Positions 1 to 10,513 of a DNA stretch of 64,000 nucleotides are shown in pieces (position 1 is the stretch's first letter; each line of letters opens with the position of its first letter). This DNA comes from Channallabes apus. Lineage: Eukaryota > Chordata > Actinopteri > Siluriformes > Clariidae. The stretch lies in the NCBI GenBank assembly GCA_030522415.1, contig CM060112.1, positions 11,261,501 through 11,325,500 of the forward strand. Reading direction: 5' to 3'. The position numbers were made by a program, and so were the translations under genes. Under the pieces are notes generated by a model. The model was not told the DNA's origin and did no database searches. It saw only the letters and a program-made list of their open reading frames with translations.

Positions 1-824
1 AAACGCTTACATTTATAGCCTTTATAAAGGATATAAACTACACACGATCACACACACAGTTGTTTTATTGCACAGTAATGAAAGCACATCCCAGACAACA
101 AACAATGGAGATACACGTATTGCCACGTACAGAATCATAAAACAGAATATTAAAGGAGTGGTTTAAAAGTTTAAGAGGGCTCTCTTGTTTGCGAGAGGAA
201 TTGCATTGGCGATAAAAACATTTCTGAGCCTTCTCTGATGCTGCCTCACAAAAAAAAAACAAAAAAAAAAACAGAACAATACTGCAAATTTTTAACAGTG
301 GTTATAAAATAAAATGATGGTAACGGCTCTAAAAAATACTTTTACAAATTGCATCTTTAATCATTATCATTCAAAAATATAAAGCTTCCCTTATTGTGTG
401 CGTGAGTGCGTATGAGTGTGTGTAATACAAGAGCTGTGCACTCAAAATGTAATAGCTACATGATGATACATGACACAAACAGCGGCGGCTCGTGATAGCT
501 CTGACCCTGCGTCTTGAAATAAAAATGAGGTTTTATAACAGCTGGCTCGGTCTGGGATTCACACGGCTCCACTTGTTAATTCTAATGAATTCACCAAACT
601 TTCTCCTGCATAAAGGGAACTGATTAGGTGTCTGGCCTTTGACCTTGTGGAACATGTCCTATTTGACTGTTCTTTTGAGATGGAGAGAGGGTGTATGTGT
701 GCGGGTTGGAGTTGGTGGAGGGGGGGGGGGGTTTACTGCTGTCGATTTTAACACAGAGAATGTCTGAAGCTGAAGACATCTCTGCGTCTTTGGCTTAGAC
801 ACACATATTTCAGTGCTCAGTCAT

Positions 825-825
<1 letters not shown>

Positions 826-865
<40 letters not shown>
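826..865. repeat. (AAT)n microsatellite
   Basis: About 13 consecutive AAT trinucleotides are directly visible. Confidence 0.95.
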
Positions 866-866
<1 letters not shown>

Positions 867-1164
867 CTATGCATTACTTCAGTACCATGAACATGAGTTA
901 TATAGTAAGACTGCAAAATCTGATTGAAGAATAAAACATAAAACATAGGAAAACAATCTGAAACCAGGAAAAACACTGACGAGTCAATGCCTGGACACGT
1001 TGCAATATATTTTTATCTAAAGTTTAAAGTTACTAAGACAAAGAATTGTTTTGTCTTTGGATTTTTTTTTCCCTTTTATCCTAGAGATCAACAGATCAGA
1101 CCATTTGATCCGCAAGATCTGGCAACGCTTTACACCAGACGCTTTACACTTTCTTGACCCGACC

Positions 1165-1312
1165 CACCAATTTTTCTAACAGTGCTTGGGGCTGGGAGTC
1201 CATGCAGTGCCTGAGGGTTAAAGGTCGTGCCCAAGGACCTGACAGTGGTGACCCCGGTGGTGGCGGGGCTTGAACCTGACTGAGCCTCAACCGCCTGAGC
1301 CATCACTGCCCC
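1165..1312 (-). mobile_element. V-SINE-like relic
   Basis: Read on the minus strand it has a tRNA-like head (a GTGATGGCTCAGGCGGTTGAG-type start), a B-box-like site and then the characteristic core about a lost gain of 'CCTTGGGCACGACC' followed by 'TTAACCCTCAGGCACTG'. This is the layout of teleost V-SINEs, as in the better copy at 36022-36216. The copy is diverged and truncated. Confidence 0.6.
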
Positions 1313-2078
1313 TACTGAAACAAAGGATACGTAAAGGTTTAACTCAACAGGAGACTACAGGAGACTGCTTCCAAAAATCCTAATCAGAAAAATAACACCA
1401 TATAATCAACAGTTTTTTTTAGGTTGATGAGAACCGTACGCCGTAAATGTCTTGGGAATGAACCGATAACCTATTGAACTAACAATAGCATATTAGACAG
1501 AGTACGGTAATGTAAACCTGTGATTTTAATGACACCTGGAAATATCAACACCTTTTGACCAATCCAAATCAAGAACTCAACGTGAACGTTTGGTAAGTGA
1601 ATCATATCGGACAATATTGGCTTTGAAATACTGATACTTTATCATAACACAGATTTTAGACATGGGTGTGCAATATTATGAGAAATAATACTACTTGGAT
1701 ATCTAAAGACATTTTTTTATGATAGGAAAAATGTGTCCTTTAAAAAAATATATCACAAAAGACTAGCCTGTATTTTTTTTTTACACAACTCCTGATAAGT
1801 TCAGACAGACACTGGGTTAGAAAGTGTAAAGGGCAAGAAACCAGGAGAAGCTTGAAATTTGACAAAATGCCTCAGATGTTAGGATGGGAAAGTTCAAAGT
1901 GTTTATATAAGAAGAAAAATCAAGCAAAAATAAGATAATAATAATAATAATAAAACAGCTACTTGTTTTAAAATATACCATCAGAGTTACAAAAAAATTG
2001 ACACCTGTTGAATTCAGGAAAACGTCTAACTGCATTTTAAAAAGTGTAGCATTATCTTAATCTATCACAATATCCTTA

Positions 2079-2132
2079 TTATATTATATTATATTATATT
2101 AGATTAGATTAGATTAGATTAGATTAGATTAG
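2079..2132. repeat. Compound pentanucleotide repeat (ATATT)n then (AGATT)n
   Basis: The 5-mer ATATT is repeated and then switches abruptly to AGATT for the rest of the array with no phase change. Confidence 0.9.
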
Positions 2133-2769
2133 ACCGCTAATACACTTTTTCGCTGTTGTTCTAAAAAATATCATGAACAAACAATACAATCATTTCAGCA
2201 ACATTTTTGAAGACGAGCATGTGTTTGAGCACATTGTGCAGCACTGTTTTAAAAGTCTGTGACTGCTTTCTGTTCGAGAGGCTAGAAACCGTGAAGTCGC
2301 ACAAACCACAAAAAAAAAAATCTTCAGACACTGCTTTCAGACAGAAGGCTGCGTAAACAGAGTGTGGCAAAAGAGTGCACTAAAGAAAGGAAGGCAGAAA
2401 GAAAGAGGGGCTGTGTGTGCGTGTGTGTATGTGTGTGCGGGTGTGAGACGGTTGCTACAGCCGTCTCTATGGGCAACCGGAGACGAACCCTCCGCCTCTC
2501 TGAGCACAAAGCGCTAAACACCATCCTTGAGGAATTATTTTAATTCCATTAATGTCTGCCTGAATCCGGGGGAAACCAGGGAACGGACTCTGCTCACGTC
2601 CCGTCTGCCGAAGATACGACTTAAAGAACGTCAAGCTGACAAGCAGCCGAGACAGCACCAAGCGGAGTGCCAGGTTGGGAGTGCTACCTCTCTGGAATAC
2701 CCACACACACACACACAGACCCCCGCGTCGCTTTTGCTGGGCTCGAGTTGGTGTTGTTTTAGAGCTCAC

Positions 2770-2770
<1 letters not shown>

Positions 2771-2808
<38 letters not shown>
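2771..2808. repeat. (GA)n microsatellite
   Basis: Uninterrupted GA dinucleotides are visible. Confidence 0.95.
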
Positions 2809-2810
<2 letters not shown>

Positions 2811-3984
2811 GGGGATGAAGGAGCGCTGGCTGCCGGCTTGATGCGAGTCACAGTGCCAGTGGACAATCAAGCTGCATGCAGTAATGCCAGTCATAATTAA
2901 TGCCCGCTGTGCCGCCTGCACCCTTTAACGTCCGTGTTCATGTTATGGAACGTGAGTGTTTTTGGATTGGATCGTGCTTAGAGGGCTGAACACGAACAAA
3001 AAAAAAAAATAAACCTTCTCTCACAGTATCAAAGAAGCGGTCCTCTTAATTGCAAAATGAATCAGAGTTGCATTGAACACACTGACACCACACTTTGTAT
3101 TTAAAGTCCACTTTCTTTTAATGGTGAAAGCACCAGACCTACACAAGAGCTCAGTTCTAGACCAGAAACCAGAAAAATGTCAATCAACACATTAAAAAAA
3201 TTTTTTTATAAAAATATATTCTGTTCAATACTCGTGACCCTGTCTGTGAAAACCCTGCTACAGCCTTTTTTTGTGTGTGATTTACTGTTTTCTACATAAA
3301 ATCATTCACAAAAAAATTGCTTTAGTTGGGTTTTCACAGACAGGGTCGCATATTTTTTTATAAAGAGTCGATTGTGCCCTTGCTCTCTAGACTTCCAGCC
3401 TTGAACACCGTCAGCAAAATCAAGCAAAATAAGATAATAATAATTATTATTATTATGGTTTTCCCACTCAGACTTCAAAGCGCCACTTCCTTGGAAAACC
3501 CTGAAAATCTGAAGCTTTACGTTGCTTTATAATGTACATTGGTTTTTGACAGTGAGCACTTGGATCATCCATCCATCCATTCGATCTTCATCAAACTCAT
3601 ACATCATAAGAAATAAACAGTCCAACTGTCATTCAACATGCGTACATGACTAATATGGACATTTCTTTCTAATAATTTTGTAACCTTGGCGAGATTAAGA
3701 GATTCATCCAGAGGGACAAAGCAAATAGGGGAAAAAATTACTTTTATTTGATGAAACTTCCTTCGCATGTTTCCAACTTGTATATGTATAAGTGCATAGA
3801 GAAACGGTTGCTGCTTTTTGAAAATGAATTCCTGGCTATGAAATTTTCTTTTTTTTTTTAAAAAAGCCTCAAATTGTACAGTGTGCACCTGAATGGGTTG
3901 CCAGATTGTAATCCTTTCCTGCCATCCCAGTCATTTCACTGTAATGCTTCCACACACTATTATATATTGTATAGTGGAGGTTAA

Positions 3985-3985
3985 C

Positions 3986-4015
<30 letters not shown>
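3985..4015. repeat. (AAT)n microsatellite
   Basis: About ten AAT/TAA trinucleotides in a row. Confidence 0.9.
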
Positions 4016-4016
<1 letters not shown>

Positions 4017-5359
4017 GACTGTCTTGGTACAGATTAATATAATGACTATTAACCTTTTTTTATATTAGACTAGTGAGTTCAATAGTATACTGCATATTTA
4101 TTTATTAGAGCCTTTAGATTTCTGAAATTTCCCTCACATAACATATTATTCATTTATAACTGTCAAAAGATTTTAGATAAGCAGATATCGTTATATCAAA
4201 AATATATAGTTACTCAAAATACCTTGTTTATAATCTTAACGTGCACTATTGCTCTTTCTTGTGCCAGTAGCTTGTGCAGAAACATAGATGCTACGCATCC
4301 TGTGTTGACTGACTGATATCTCAATGTACCACTAATAAGGTAGAGGTTAGTAGAAGGTAGAAGGTAGAAGTGTCCTCGTTTCACTTTTGATATCAGTACA
4401 GCTAAGTATCATAAAAATCATGTAGTTGTAAAGAAATGCCATTGATTTGCCCCTACTATTGTAAATAGTAGCAGTGTAAAGTGAAAATGCCTATTAATAC
4501 AATATTAAGTTTTAAAAAGACAAAGAAAAACCATAAACTGCACGGCATGAGGTTCAGTCACACTGTGCAGCCTGAGCAGATGAATACTCTCCTGCTTTCT
4601 GCCTATGTTTTTAGAAACACAAAAATTCTGTGCAGAGTTCACGGGCGAGCGATCGACGATGTCCCAATACGGTGTTACTCATTACTCCACATCACTGTAG
4701 CAATGCCGGAGCATATTAAACATTTTATATCATCACTGCTAATGATTTTTTTTTGGGGCTCTTTTTAATACATTAATGGTTTTTCCATTTCTATTACTTT
4801 CTAAAAACAATTTTACCTTACTTTTTATATACTTTTTTTTTCTTCATATGGTATGTATTTTGGTTGTACTTGTGTAAAGCATATTAAATTGGCGTTATAT
4901 ACATAAACTTGTCTTGCCTTATTATAACTTTTTAACAGATCATTTCAACCATGTCCATTTTAAAAACAAACAAATAATTAAATAGATAATTAAGTAAGCA
5001 AATAAATAAATAAATAAGACATTTTTAATAGCTTTAATACTGATCACTCTATCAACACTCAAGCACTAGAATGTAAGTTTAGATTTTAGCATGTTTTTTC
5101 TCTTCTACTTTTTTTTTTTTTTTTTACCATTTCTGATCGTGATTTTGTTTTTCATTGTGGATCTATAGTTTATTGTTGTTGCATAAACACGCAAGAGGGT
5201 TTTGGTTTATGCATAAACACATAAATATGGAAGGACATTGAAATAAGTGAGGAATGATATAACAAGCCATCTTACTCCTCAATACAATGAGACTGGACTG
5301 ATAAACACACTCATGCTCACATAGCTGAAAACCACATCACCTGAATACAATAGGACTGA

Positions 5360-5594
5360 TAAACACACACACACACATTCTCAACTCAGATGAACATCAT
5401 CTAGCAACTTCACACACCAACCTTCAAAATTGTTTTTTTGTACATCATTCACTGCTGCAATTACTGTACAACACAAAAAGTTTATTGCATTCACCATCTC
5501 ATGGAGCCAATCCATATGCACACAGACCCTGAGGTGGGAATCGAACCTGAATCCTGGATGTGCAAGGCTAACCACTAAGCCACAGTGCCGCCAT
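5360..5594 (-). mobile_element. Mermaid-like tRNA-derived SINE, degraded
   Basis: The right end read on the minus strand begins GGCGGCACTGTGGCTTAGTGG and has the B-box-like GGTTCGATTCC about 30 bases further on. This is the same head as the intact SINE at 48989-49369. The body towards 5360 is poorly conserved and carries a CA run. Confidence 0.75.
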
Positions 5595-6574
5595 TAATCT
5601 GAACATTAAATTTATATATATATAAATTTACACTATACACTATATACACTATATGGACAAAAGTATTTCGCCAAATCTGTTAATGATTAAATTCAGGTGT
5701 TTCAATCAGGCCCCTTATCCCCAGTGACGGGCAATCTTAATGCTTTAGAAAAGCACTATGCTTCCAACTTTGTGGCAATACTTTGGGAATGGCCCTGTTC
5801 TATTGCAACATGACTATAGTTTGGAAGAACTTGACTTGCCCTGACCTCAACCCCATCGAGCACCTTTGGGATGAACTGAACCAGAGAATGCGAGCCAGGC
5901 CTTCTCGTCCAACATCATAAATGCCTGGCCTCATAAATGCTCTACAGAATTAATGGACACGAATTCTCACAGAAACACTCCATAAAGCCTTCCAAGAAGA
6001 CCGGAAGATGCAAATGACCAACTCCATACTGAAGTGTATGTATTTGAATTATGGCTGTCAATATCAACACATTAATGCATGTGATTAATCTAGAAATTTT
6101 AAACGCAAACTAATCAGATGGCTAAGTTTGATCCTAATGTCTTCCCGGCCTCGTGTGATAATAGCACATTTAACATGGATAATAAGATGACTGAGGAAAC
6201 ATCGCCAGGTGAGCTGAACGGCAAGTCACATTATAAAAAGCTAGATGGAAGTTTGGGTAAAACCAAAGTTGTGTGCTGGAGCTACCTTTAAGGGGAACTA
6301 TTGTTACAAGAATACATTTAATATAAGATGTAGGAGTGGTGTCTCAGGCTCATGTTACTTGTCTAGTTTCAGATCTAAGGATCCGGGATCGAGCCCCGGC
6401 GCACCCGATACGACCCAGCCACTGCATGCAGTGCCGGTCCCATTCAAGAGATTTTTTTTAATGAACATTTGTTAAATGTTAATGTTTGAGATATTATGAA
6501 AATTCATAATCTGTTTCCTCTGACTAGTTTGTCTCGCATTTGTTTATTCTAACATTGCACATTCATAATACAAG

Positions 6575-7135
6575 TACACTACCGTTCAAAAGTTTGGGGT
6601 CACTTTCTAACTCCATGATGGTTCCTGATGTTTATTTCTTTCTACATTGTAAAGGAATGCTGAAGGCGTCCAAAAAATGCATGAATCTCCTTTGAACAGT
6701 TGATATTGAGATGTTTCTGCTACTTCTGCTCTGTAAAGACTTCATAACGCCTCTAATCTGAGGTGCTGTTAATTGGTCATTTTTCAGGCTGATAACTCTA
6801 AATGAACTTCTGGTCTGCAGCAGAGATAGGTTTTGGTCTCGTCCTCCTGGGACGGCCTTCATGAGAGCCAGTTTCATTATGGTGCTTGACAGATTTTGCA
6901 AATGCACTTGACAATACTGTTCTTGCAAGAACTATTACAGAAAGGCCGACCTCTGTGTCTTAAAATAACAACTAACTGTTGTTTTAGTTGTTGTTACATA
7001 ATTACCTAATTCCATATGTGTTATTTTATAGTTTTGAAATCCCCAGTATTGTTGTAGAATGTAGATATAAAAATAAATTGCTAAACAAAAACAAAGAAAT
7101 TTGCAAGTGATCTAAAACTTTTGAACGGTAGTGTA
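6575..7135 (-). mobile_element. Tc1-like MITE with ACACTACCGTTCAAAAG ends (innermost)
   Basis: The terminal inverted repeats TACACTACCGTTCAAAAGTTT and AAACTTTTGAACGGTAGTGTA enclose about 561 bp with TA at both ends. A second copy lies at 62145-62672. The internal minus-strand ORF is a transposase remnant. Confidence 0.88.
6632..6928 (-). pseudogene. Tc1-like transposase N-terminal remnant, 98 codons
   Basis: The ORF contains QLTAPQIRGVMKSL followed by NISISTVQRR, which resembles the second helix-turn-helix of the paired-like DNA-binding region of Tc1 transposases. The catalytic DDE domain is absent, so the product could at most bind DNA. The homologous ORF at 62174-62470 is the same length and differs at about six residues. 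This suggests both copies derive from one deletion derivative rather than independent decay. It is not expected to be catalytically active. Confidence 0.65.
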
Positions 7136-7407
7136 AATCAGAGTATTACAAAATTGTGATTAATCACAGACTATGATTAACTAAATTACAATTTTTTTAA
7201 TCGATTGACAGCATCAATGTCATTGCATCAATGCATCAATGTCAGGTTTTGGCAATTACTTTTGTCCATATAGTGTATAAACTCATATTTAGATACGCTT
7301 TGAAGATCCCCAGTACAAAAACTGTCTCTCTGATCCCAGTGTATTTGCCACGACTGGGCGAAACGAGTCAATCTGGCAACCCGAGGCCGGCGCGGTCTGG
7401 TACTCAC

Positions 7408-7527
7408 GGCAGTGCTCCTCGTCGCTGTTGTCCGAGCAGTCGTCGTCGTCGTCGCATCGCCACGGCGTCGGAATACACCTGCCGTTTCTACACCTGAACT
7501 GTCCCGTTTCACAAGCTGTCCCACTCC
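7408..7527 (-). CDS. lrp8: LDL-receptor class A module, exon 2 of an LRP8-like receptor
   Basis: The exon is 120 bp. Its acceptor is the CAG at 7530-7528 and its donor is GTGAGTA at 7407-7401. Both introns are phase 1, so it is the symmetric 1-1 exon typical of LDLR-family modules. It encodes a full module with six cysteines ([35 protein letters not shown]) and the calcium-binding acidic pattern DxxDC-D-SDE. In this family such modules bind lipoprotein or reelin ligands outside the cell. The wording [16 protein letters not shown] is closest to the first module of LRP8 as I recall it; VLDLR or LDLR are alternatives. The exon lies 130 bp from the nested transposons at 5645-7277. The next exon is not in the window. 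Confidence 0.85.
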
Positions 7528-8122
7528 CTGAAGAGAAAGACAACATTTTTTAAAATATATATAAAACAAACAGGCAACGAATTAAAACAAACAGAGTCTC
7601 CTTAGCAACCAAGAGGCTAAATTACTCTCCAGTACTCCATGTTACCTGTCCCGGTTACCTGTCCTGTCTTGTCCGCTTTGTCGCCCTAGTGATGCGCTAA
7701 TAATCCACAGACAGAATGTCGACACACTATATTAACGGTTCATATCTCTTTAATGGAGTTTATTTAAATGTTTAAAATGGCTTTTTGAATACAGCACACA
7801 CGTTATTACGCTAATACCTGGACTAGGTGGAAACCATCTGTAATAATAAGCGCGTGTTACTGGAGGCGCGAGCGCAGCACGTGAGGGTACGAGAGTGACA
7901 GCGCACGCATTTACTTTATTCATTTAAACTCTAACGTTCATCTAAACCGGAAGAGAGCGTTATAATCTCTTATTAACACCGGGAATACAAGCAGTAAATC
8001 GGTGTGTTACATCCTACGCTCTCTCTCTCTTTCTCTCTCACGCGCGCTCTCCGTCTCTCTCGCGCGCGCACCGCTCAGCATTATGACAGGCTAATTTCCG
8101 TTTTTTTCCGTTAAACACCCAC

Positions 8123-8189
8123 CTCCGGTGTGAACGGTCTCCATGAGGAACACGTGTAGAAGCAGGAGTTTTCCGAGTCCTGTCCGCAT
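8123..8189 (-). CDS. lrp8: Signal-peptide exon 1 of the LRP8-like receptor
   Basis: The ATG at 8189-8187 has A at position -3. It opens a 22-residue signal-peptide-like stretch, MRTGLGKLLLLHVFLMETVH and on, with a basic start and a leucine-rich core. The donor GTGGGT is at 8122-8117 and leaves one base of codon 23 (phase 1), matching the phase-1 acceptor of the LDLR-A exon. The intron between them is 595 bp. An earlier out-of-frame ATG at about 8218 has a weak context, so 8189 was preferred. The exon sits in a CpG-rich region, as expected for a 5' end. The 5' UTR boundary is not determined. Confidence 0.75.
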
Positions 8190-8228
8190 TCTTCACGCTG
8201 GATGCTCTCTGCGCTCATATGAAAGGGA

Positions 8229-8340
8229 ACCATACACACTCACACACACACGCGCGCACCCACACGCGCGCGCGCACACACACACTCTCACACACGCATA
8301 TATATATGTATGTATATATGTACACACACACACACACAGC
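8229..8340. repeat. Alternating purine-pyrimidine tract (CA/CG/TA)
   Basis: About 110 bp consist almost wholly of CA, CG and TA dinucleotide runs. This kind of sequence can adopt Z-DNA. It lies 40-150 bp upstream of the inferred start codon of the minus-strand gene. Confidence 0.8.
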
Positions 8341-8418
8341 GCTGCTCCAAGCTTCCTGGTTCAGTTCCTCCTCCAGTGTGCTTCACCTCGCCGCCGCTCC
8401 ACTATCCATTTGAATGGG

Positions 8419-8426
8419 TGACGTCA
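8419..8426. promoter_or_regulatory. Palindromic CRE (TGACGTCA)
   Basis: The full 8-bp CREB/ATF consensus lies within the CpG-rich region, about 230 bp upstream of the ATG of the minus-strand gene. Confidence 0.55.
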
Positions 8427-8465
8427 CCGGGGTAGGCGGAGTCACGGCAGAACGCGCGTGTCCCC

Positions 8466-9060
8466 TAGTAGATGGTCACCTAGAGATTAAAACACACACA
8501 GAAATGTAAAAGTGAAAATAAGTATCAGGAACATAATAACATCTCCTGTCTCTGTTTATATACAGAGTCAGGCAAAATAAAATTATACATACTTCAGGAA
8601 AAGAAAAATAATATGATGTATATTGTATCAATATAATATTAATAATAGTACTATATTATGATCAAAATATTATCATATAAATTAATATATAGTGTACAGC
8701 AATACATTTAAAATATTGAAATATATATATACACACACAGTATATGTAGATATGTATACCATTTACAGTTAGTATTAAAAGAGTTTGTAGAAATAGTTAA
8801 AGCTAAAAATAAGCTTGAAGGTTTAAGCCCATGTACATGTCTGCCTATCTTTCTGCATGGCAGAACTGTCTGCCTAATTTATTAATGCAAAGAAATTAAA
8901 TTTCCTTGTTTAAGCTAAGTTGTACTTCTTTCGTTGTTAAGCCAAATACACTCCCTGTTCGGTAATCAAAGCGTTAAAATTCACTTGTTTGTATTTTATG
9001 TTTTCATTATAAAACGTCCTATCTTCTGCACATATATCTTGCCTATATCCTTCCAACCAT
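8466..9060. other. Intergenic, AT-rich, nothing recognised
   Basis: AT-rich DNA with short TA runs near 8640-8760. No coding or repeat signature was recognised. Confidence 0.6.
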
Positions 9061-9064
9061 GACA

Positions 9065-9075
9065 AAGAGAGACAG

Positions 9076-9111
<36 letters not shown>

Positions 9112-9262
9112 TGTTGAGCAGTGGAGAAAGGTCATGTGGTGTGATGAGCTCGGATTGACCATATTTCAGAGCACTGGGAGCATCAGGATAAGAAGGGAAG
9201 CGCATAAAACAATGCACCCATCATGCATAGTGACCACTGTGCTTCAATTTGGCCTGTGCTGA
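9065..9262 (+). pseudogene. Tc1-like transposase fragment
   Basis: After a GA repeat (9080-9108), the plus frame reads WRKVMWCDELGLTIFQS and then SIRIRREAHKTMHPSC. This matches the Tc1 transposase segment around the first catalytic Asp (usual form W-VLWSDESRFTLFQS, then RIRVRREPHE). Here the Asp of CDE is still present but flanking residues are altered. The piece has neither TIRs nor the rest of the catalytic domain. Confidence 0.65.
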
Positions 9263-9339
9263 AGATTTTCAGATCTGGGTTTTGCCAAATAGTGAAAGCG
9301 TGGTTCCGGAAGCATGAGACATCATTTTCACAAAGTCTT

Positions 9340-9790
9340 TGACTGATTTGAGTCTCCACATAAGTCACCAGATGTAGAGTTTCCTCCCCTGAGCTGATCT
9401 TTGCCTTCAGTTTTGTGTTCAGTAAGTGTAAAACAGCTCAAATGTGTTGAGCTCAGGTGACTTGGCCATTTAGGGGTATTTAATTTCTTTGCTTTAAGAA
9501 ACTCTCGGGTTTGTGATGCATTTGGGGTGATTATCTGTACTGTGAAGCACTGTGCTATCAGTTTTTCCAGTCCACATAACAATTCATATTGCTAAATTTA
9601 TCAGCAGTCACATCATCAATAAACAACAGTGACCCAGTTCCACTGGCAGTCATACATGCCCAAGCCATAACACTGCCTCCACCGTGATTGACAGATGATG
9701 TGGTTTGCCTGGGATCATTAGCGCTGCTTTTACTTCTCCAATACAATACAACACCATGTAATAATGAACAAACAGGCCACAACTGGCACC
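9340..9790 (-). pseudogene. Tc1-like transposase fragment, other orientation
   Basis: The minus frame of 9558-9782 contains VNHGGGSVMAWACMTASGTG and DDVTADK, the conserved Tc1 stretch downstream of the first catalytic Asp. The adjoining 9340-9555 continues the same kind of text (GHFTKWPSHLS-like) with frame breaks. It lies tail-to-tail with the 9065-9262 fragment, so the two are probably separate insertions. Confidence 0.6.
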
Positions 9791-10130
9791 ACCAACTGCT
9801 TATTACTTTTAAGCTTGTGATAATGGAAGGCCTTTGTTAAAGAAATGCTAAATGAAAGGTTAATTAAATATGCTAGTTAATTGTGCAAACAGATATTATA
9901 GCATAACAATAGAAGCTGTGATAAATTTGTTAATGAATACCCCATTCATTGTTAGAATTTATCGGAATGTTATTATAAGCTGAAAGAGACAGAGCTTGTG
10001 AGGAAAGGCAAGAGAAAAAAATGGCATAGCAGTAAGCACTTTGCTAAAAAATAGATAATGTATTGCTTAGTTCTGGTAAGAGAAGCCACCTTCTTCTGTG
10101 CATTTGAAAGCTGAGGTGTATGAAGAATTA
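9791..10130. other. Short intergenic stretch, nothing recognised
   Basis: AT-rich; ends in AATTA, the target duplicated by the LTR element. Confidence 0.6.
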
Positions 10131-10513
10131 TGTCAAGATGGACTAACCTGAGGTGACCAGAAGACGTAGCTTTAGCGGTTAGCCCAATGTAGCGTGGAGG
10201 ATAAACCCAAACGCGGAAAGAAGCGAGCAGGCAGGATAACCACGCGATTTAGTTTAAGGACTCTCACAAAAACGGAGCAAGGGAAAAACACAAATTTAAC
10301 CCGCGTCCTAGAAATACACACACAATAGCAAAAGACAACGGAACCAACATGTGAGTACTCACGGTTTGCTGAAACGACAACTGGAGCTGACATGGGCCGA
10401 ACTCAATGACTGAGCGGTAAGCCATCGTTTGTTTACCTCTTTTATACTTCCTGGTTTTGCGCCCGTCTTACTTCCGGGTCCTAGTGCCGGGCGCAGATTG
10501 CGTGTGCATGACA
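10131..10513 (-). repeat. 3' LTR of the chromovirus
   Basis: It matches 14907-15289 over all 383 bp except one base. It includes the TATA-like box (10440-10446) and the R-start motif (10405-10415). The pol stop codon lies inside it. Confidence 0.95.

Larger units (their letters stand above)
1..5340. other. Non-coding stretch, probable intron 2 of the LDLR-family gene
   Basis: No convincing coding exon is visible on either strand. The stretch is AT-rich with homopolymers and microsatellites, one V-SINE relic and a more GC-rich patch at about 2395-2965. Because the LDLR-family exons at 7408-8189 run leftward and no further exon is seen, this is inferred to be intronic. Short ORFs here have no recognisable domain. 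Confidence 0.5.
6054..7212. mobile_element. TIR element with GCTGTCAA ends, nested
   Basis: The left end GCTGTCAATATC and the right end ...GATTGACAGC are inverted. Both ends carry nearby GTGATTAATC-like subterminal motifs. It interrupts the outer element in its right portion. It contains a tRNA-like GC-rich patch at 6370-6425 and the inner Tc1-like MITE. The superfamily is uncertain; no clear target duplication was seen. Confidence 0.6.
5645..7277 (+). mobile_element. Tc1/mariner-like TIR element (outer member of a nested trio)
   Basis: Perfect 19-bp terminal inverted repeats CACTATATGGACAAAAGTA (5647-5665) and its complement (7257-7275) are flanked by TA dinucleotides, the Tc1/mariner target duplication. 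The left half still carries Tc1-type transposase-like text (PNPIEHLWDEL-like around 5850-5890), so it is a dead deletion derivative. It is split by another TIR element at 6054-7212. The family recurs at 47137-47630 in the opposite orientation. Confidence 0.8.
7840..8465 (-). promoter_or_regulatory. CpG-rich 5' region/promoter of the LRP8-like gene
   Basis: CG dinucleotides are dense here (GCGCG, CGCGCG, ACGTG) while the surrounding 15 kb is CpG-poor. The region spans exon 1 and upstream sequence of the minus-strand gene. It includes GC-rich boxes around 8385-8460. Confidence 0.6.

Noticed and set aside
7228..7569. 113-codon minus ORF with Arg/Thr-rich translation over the LDLR-A exon
   Set aside because: It is the wrong frame of the exon at 7408-7527; only the other frame gives the six-cysteine module.
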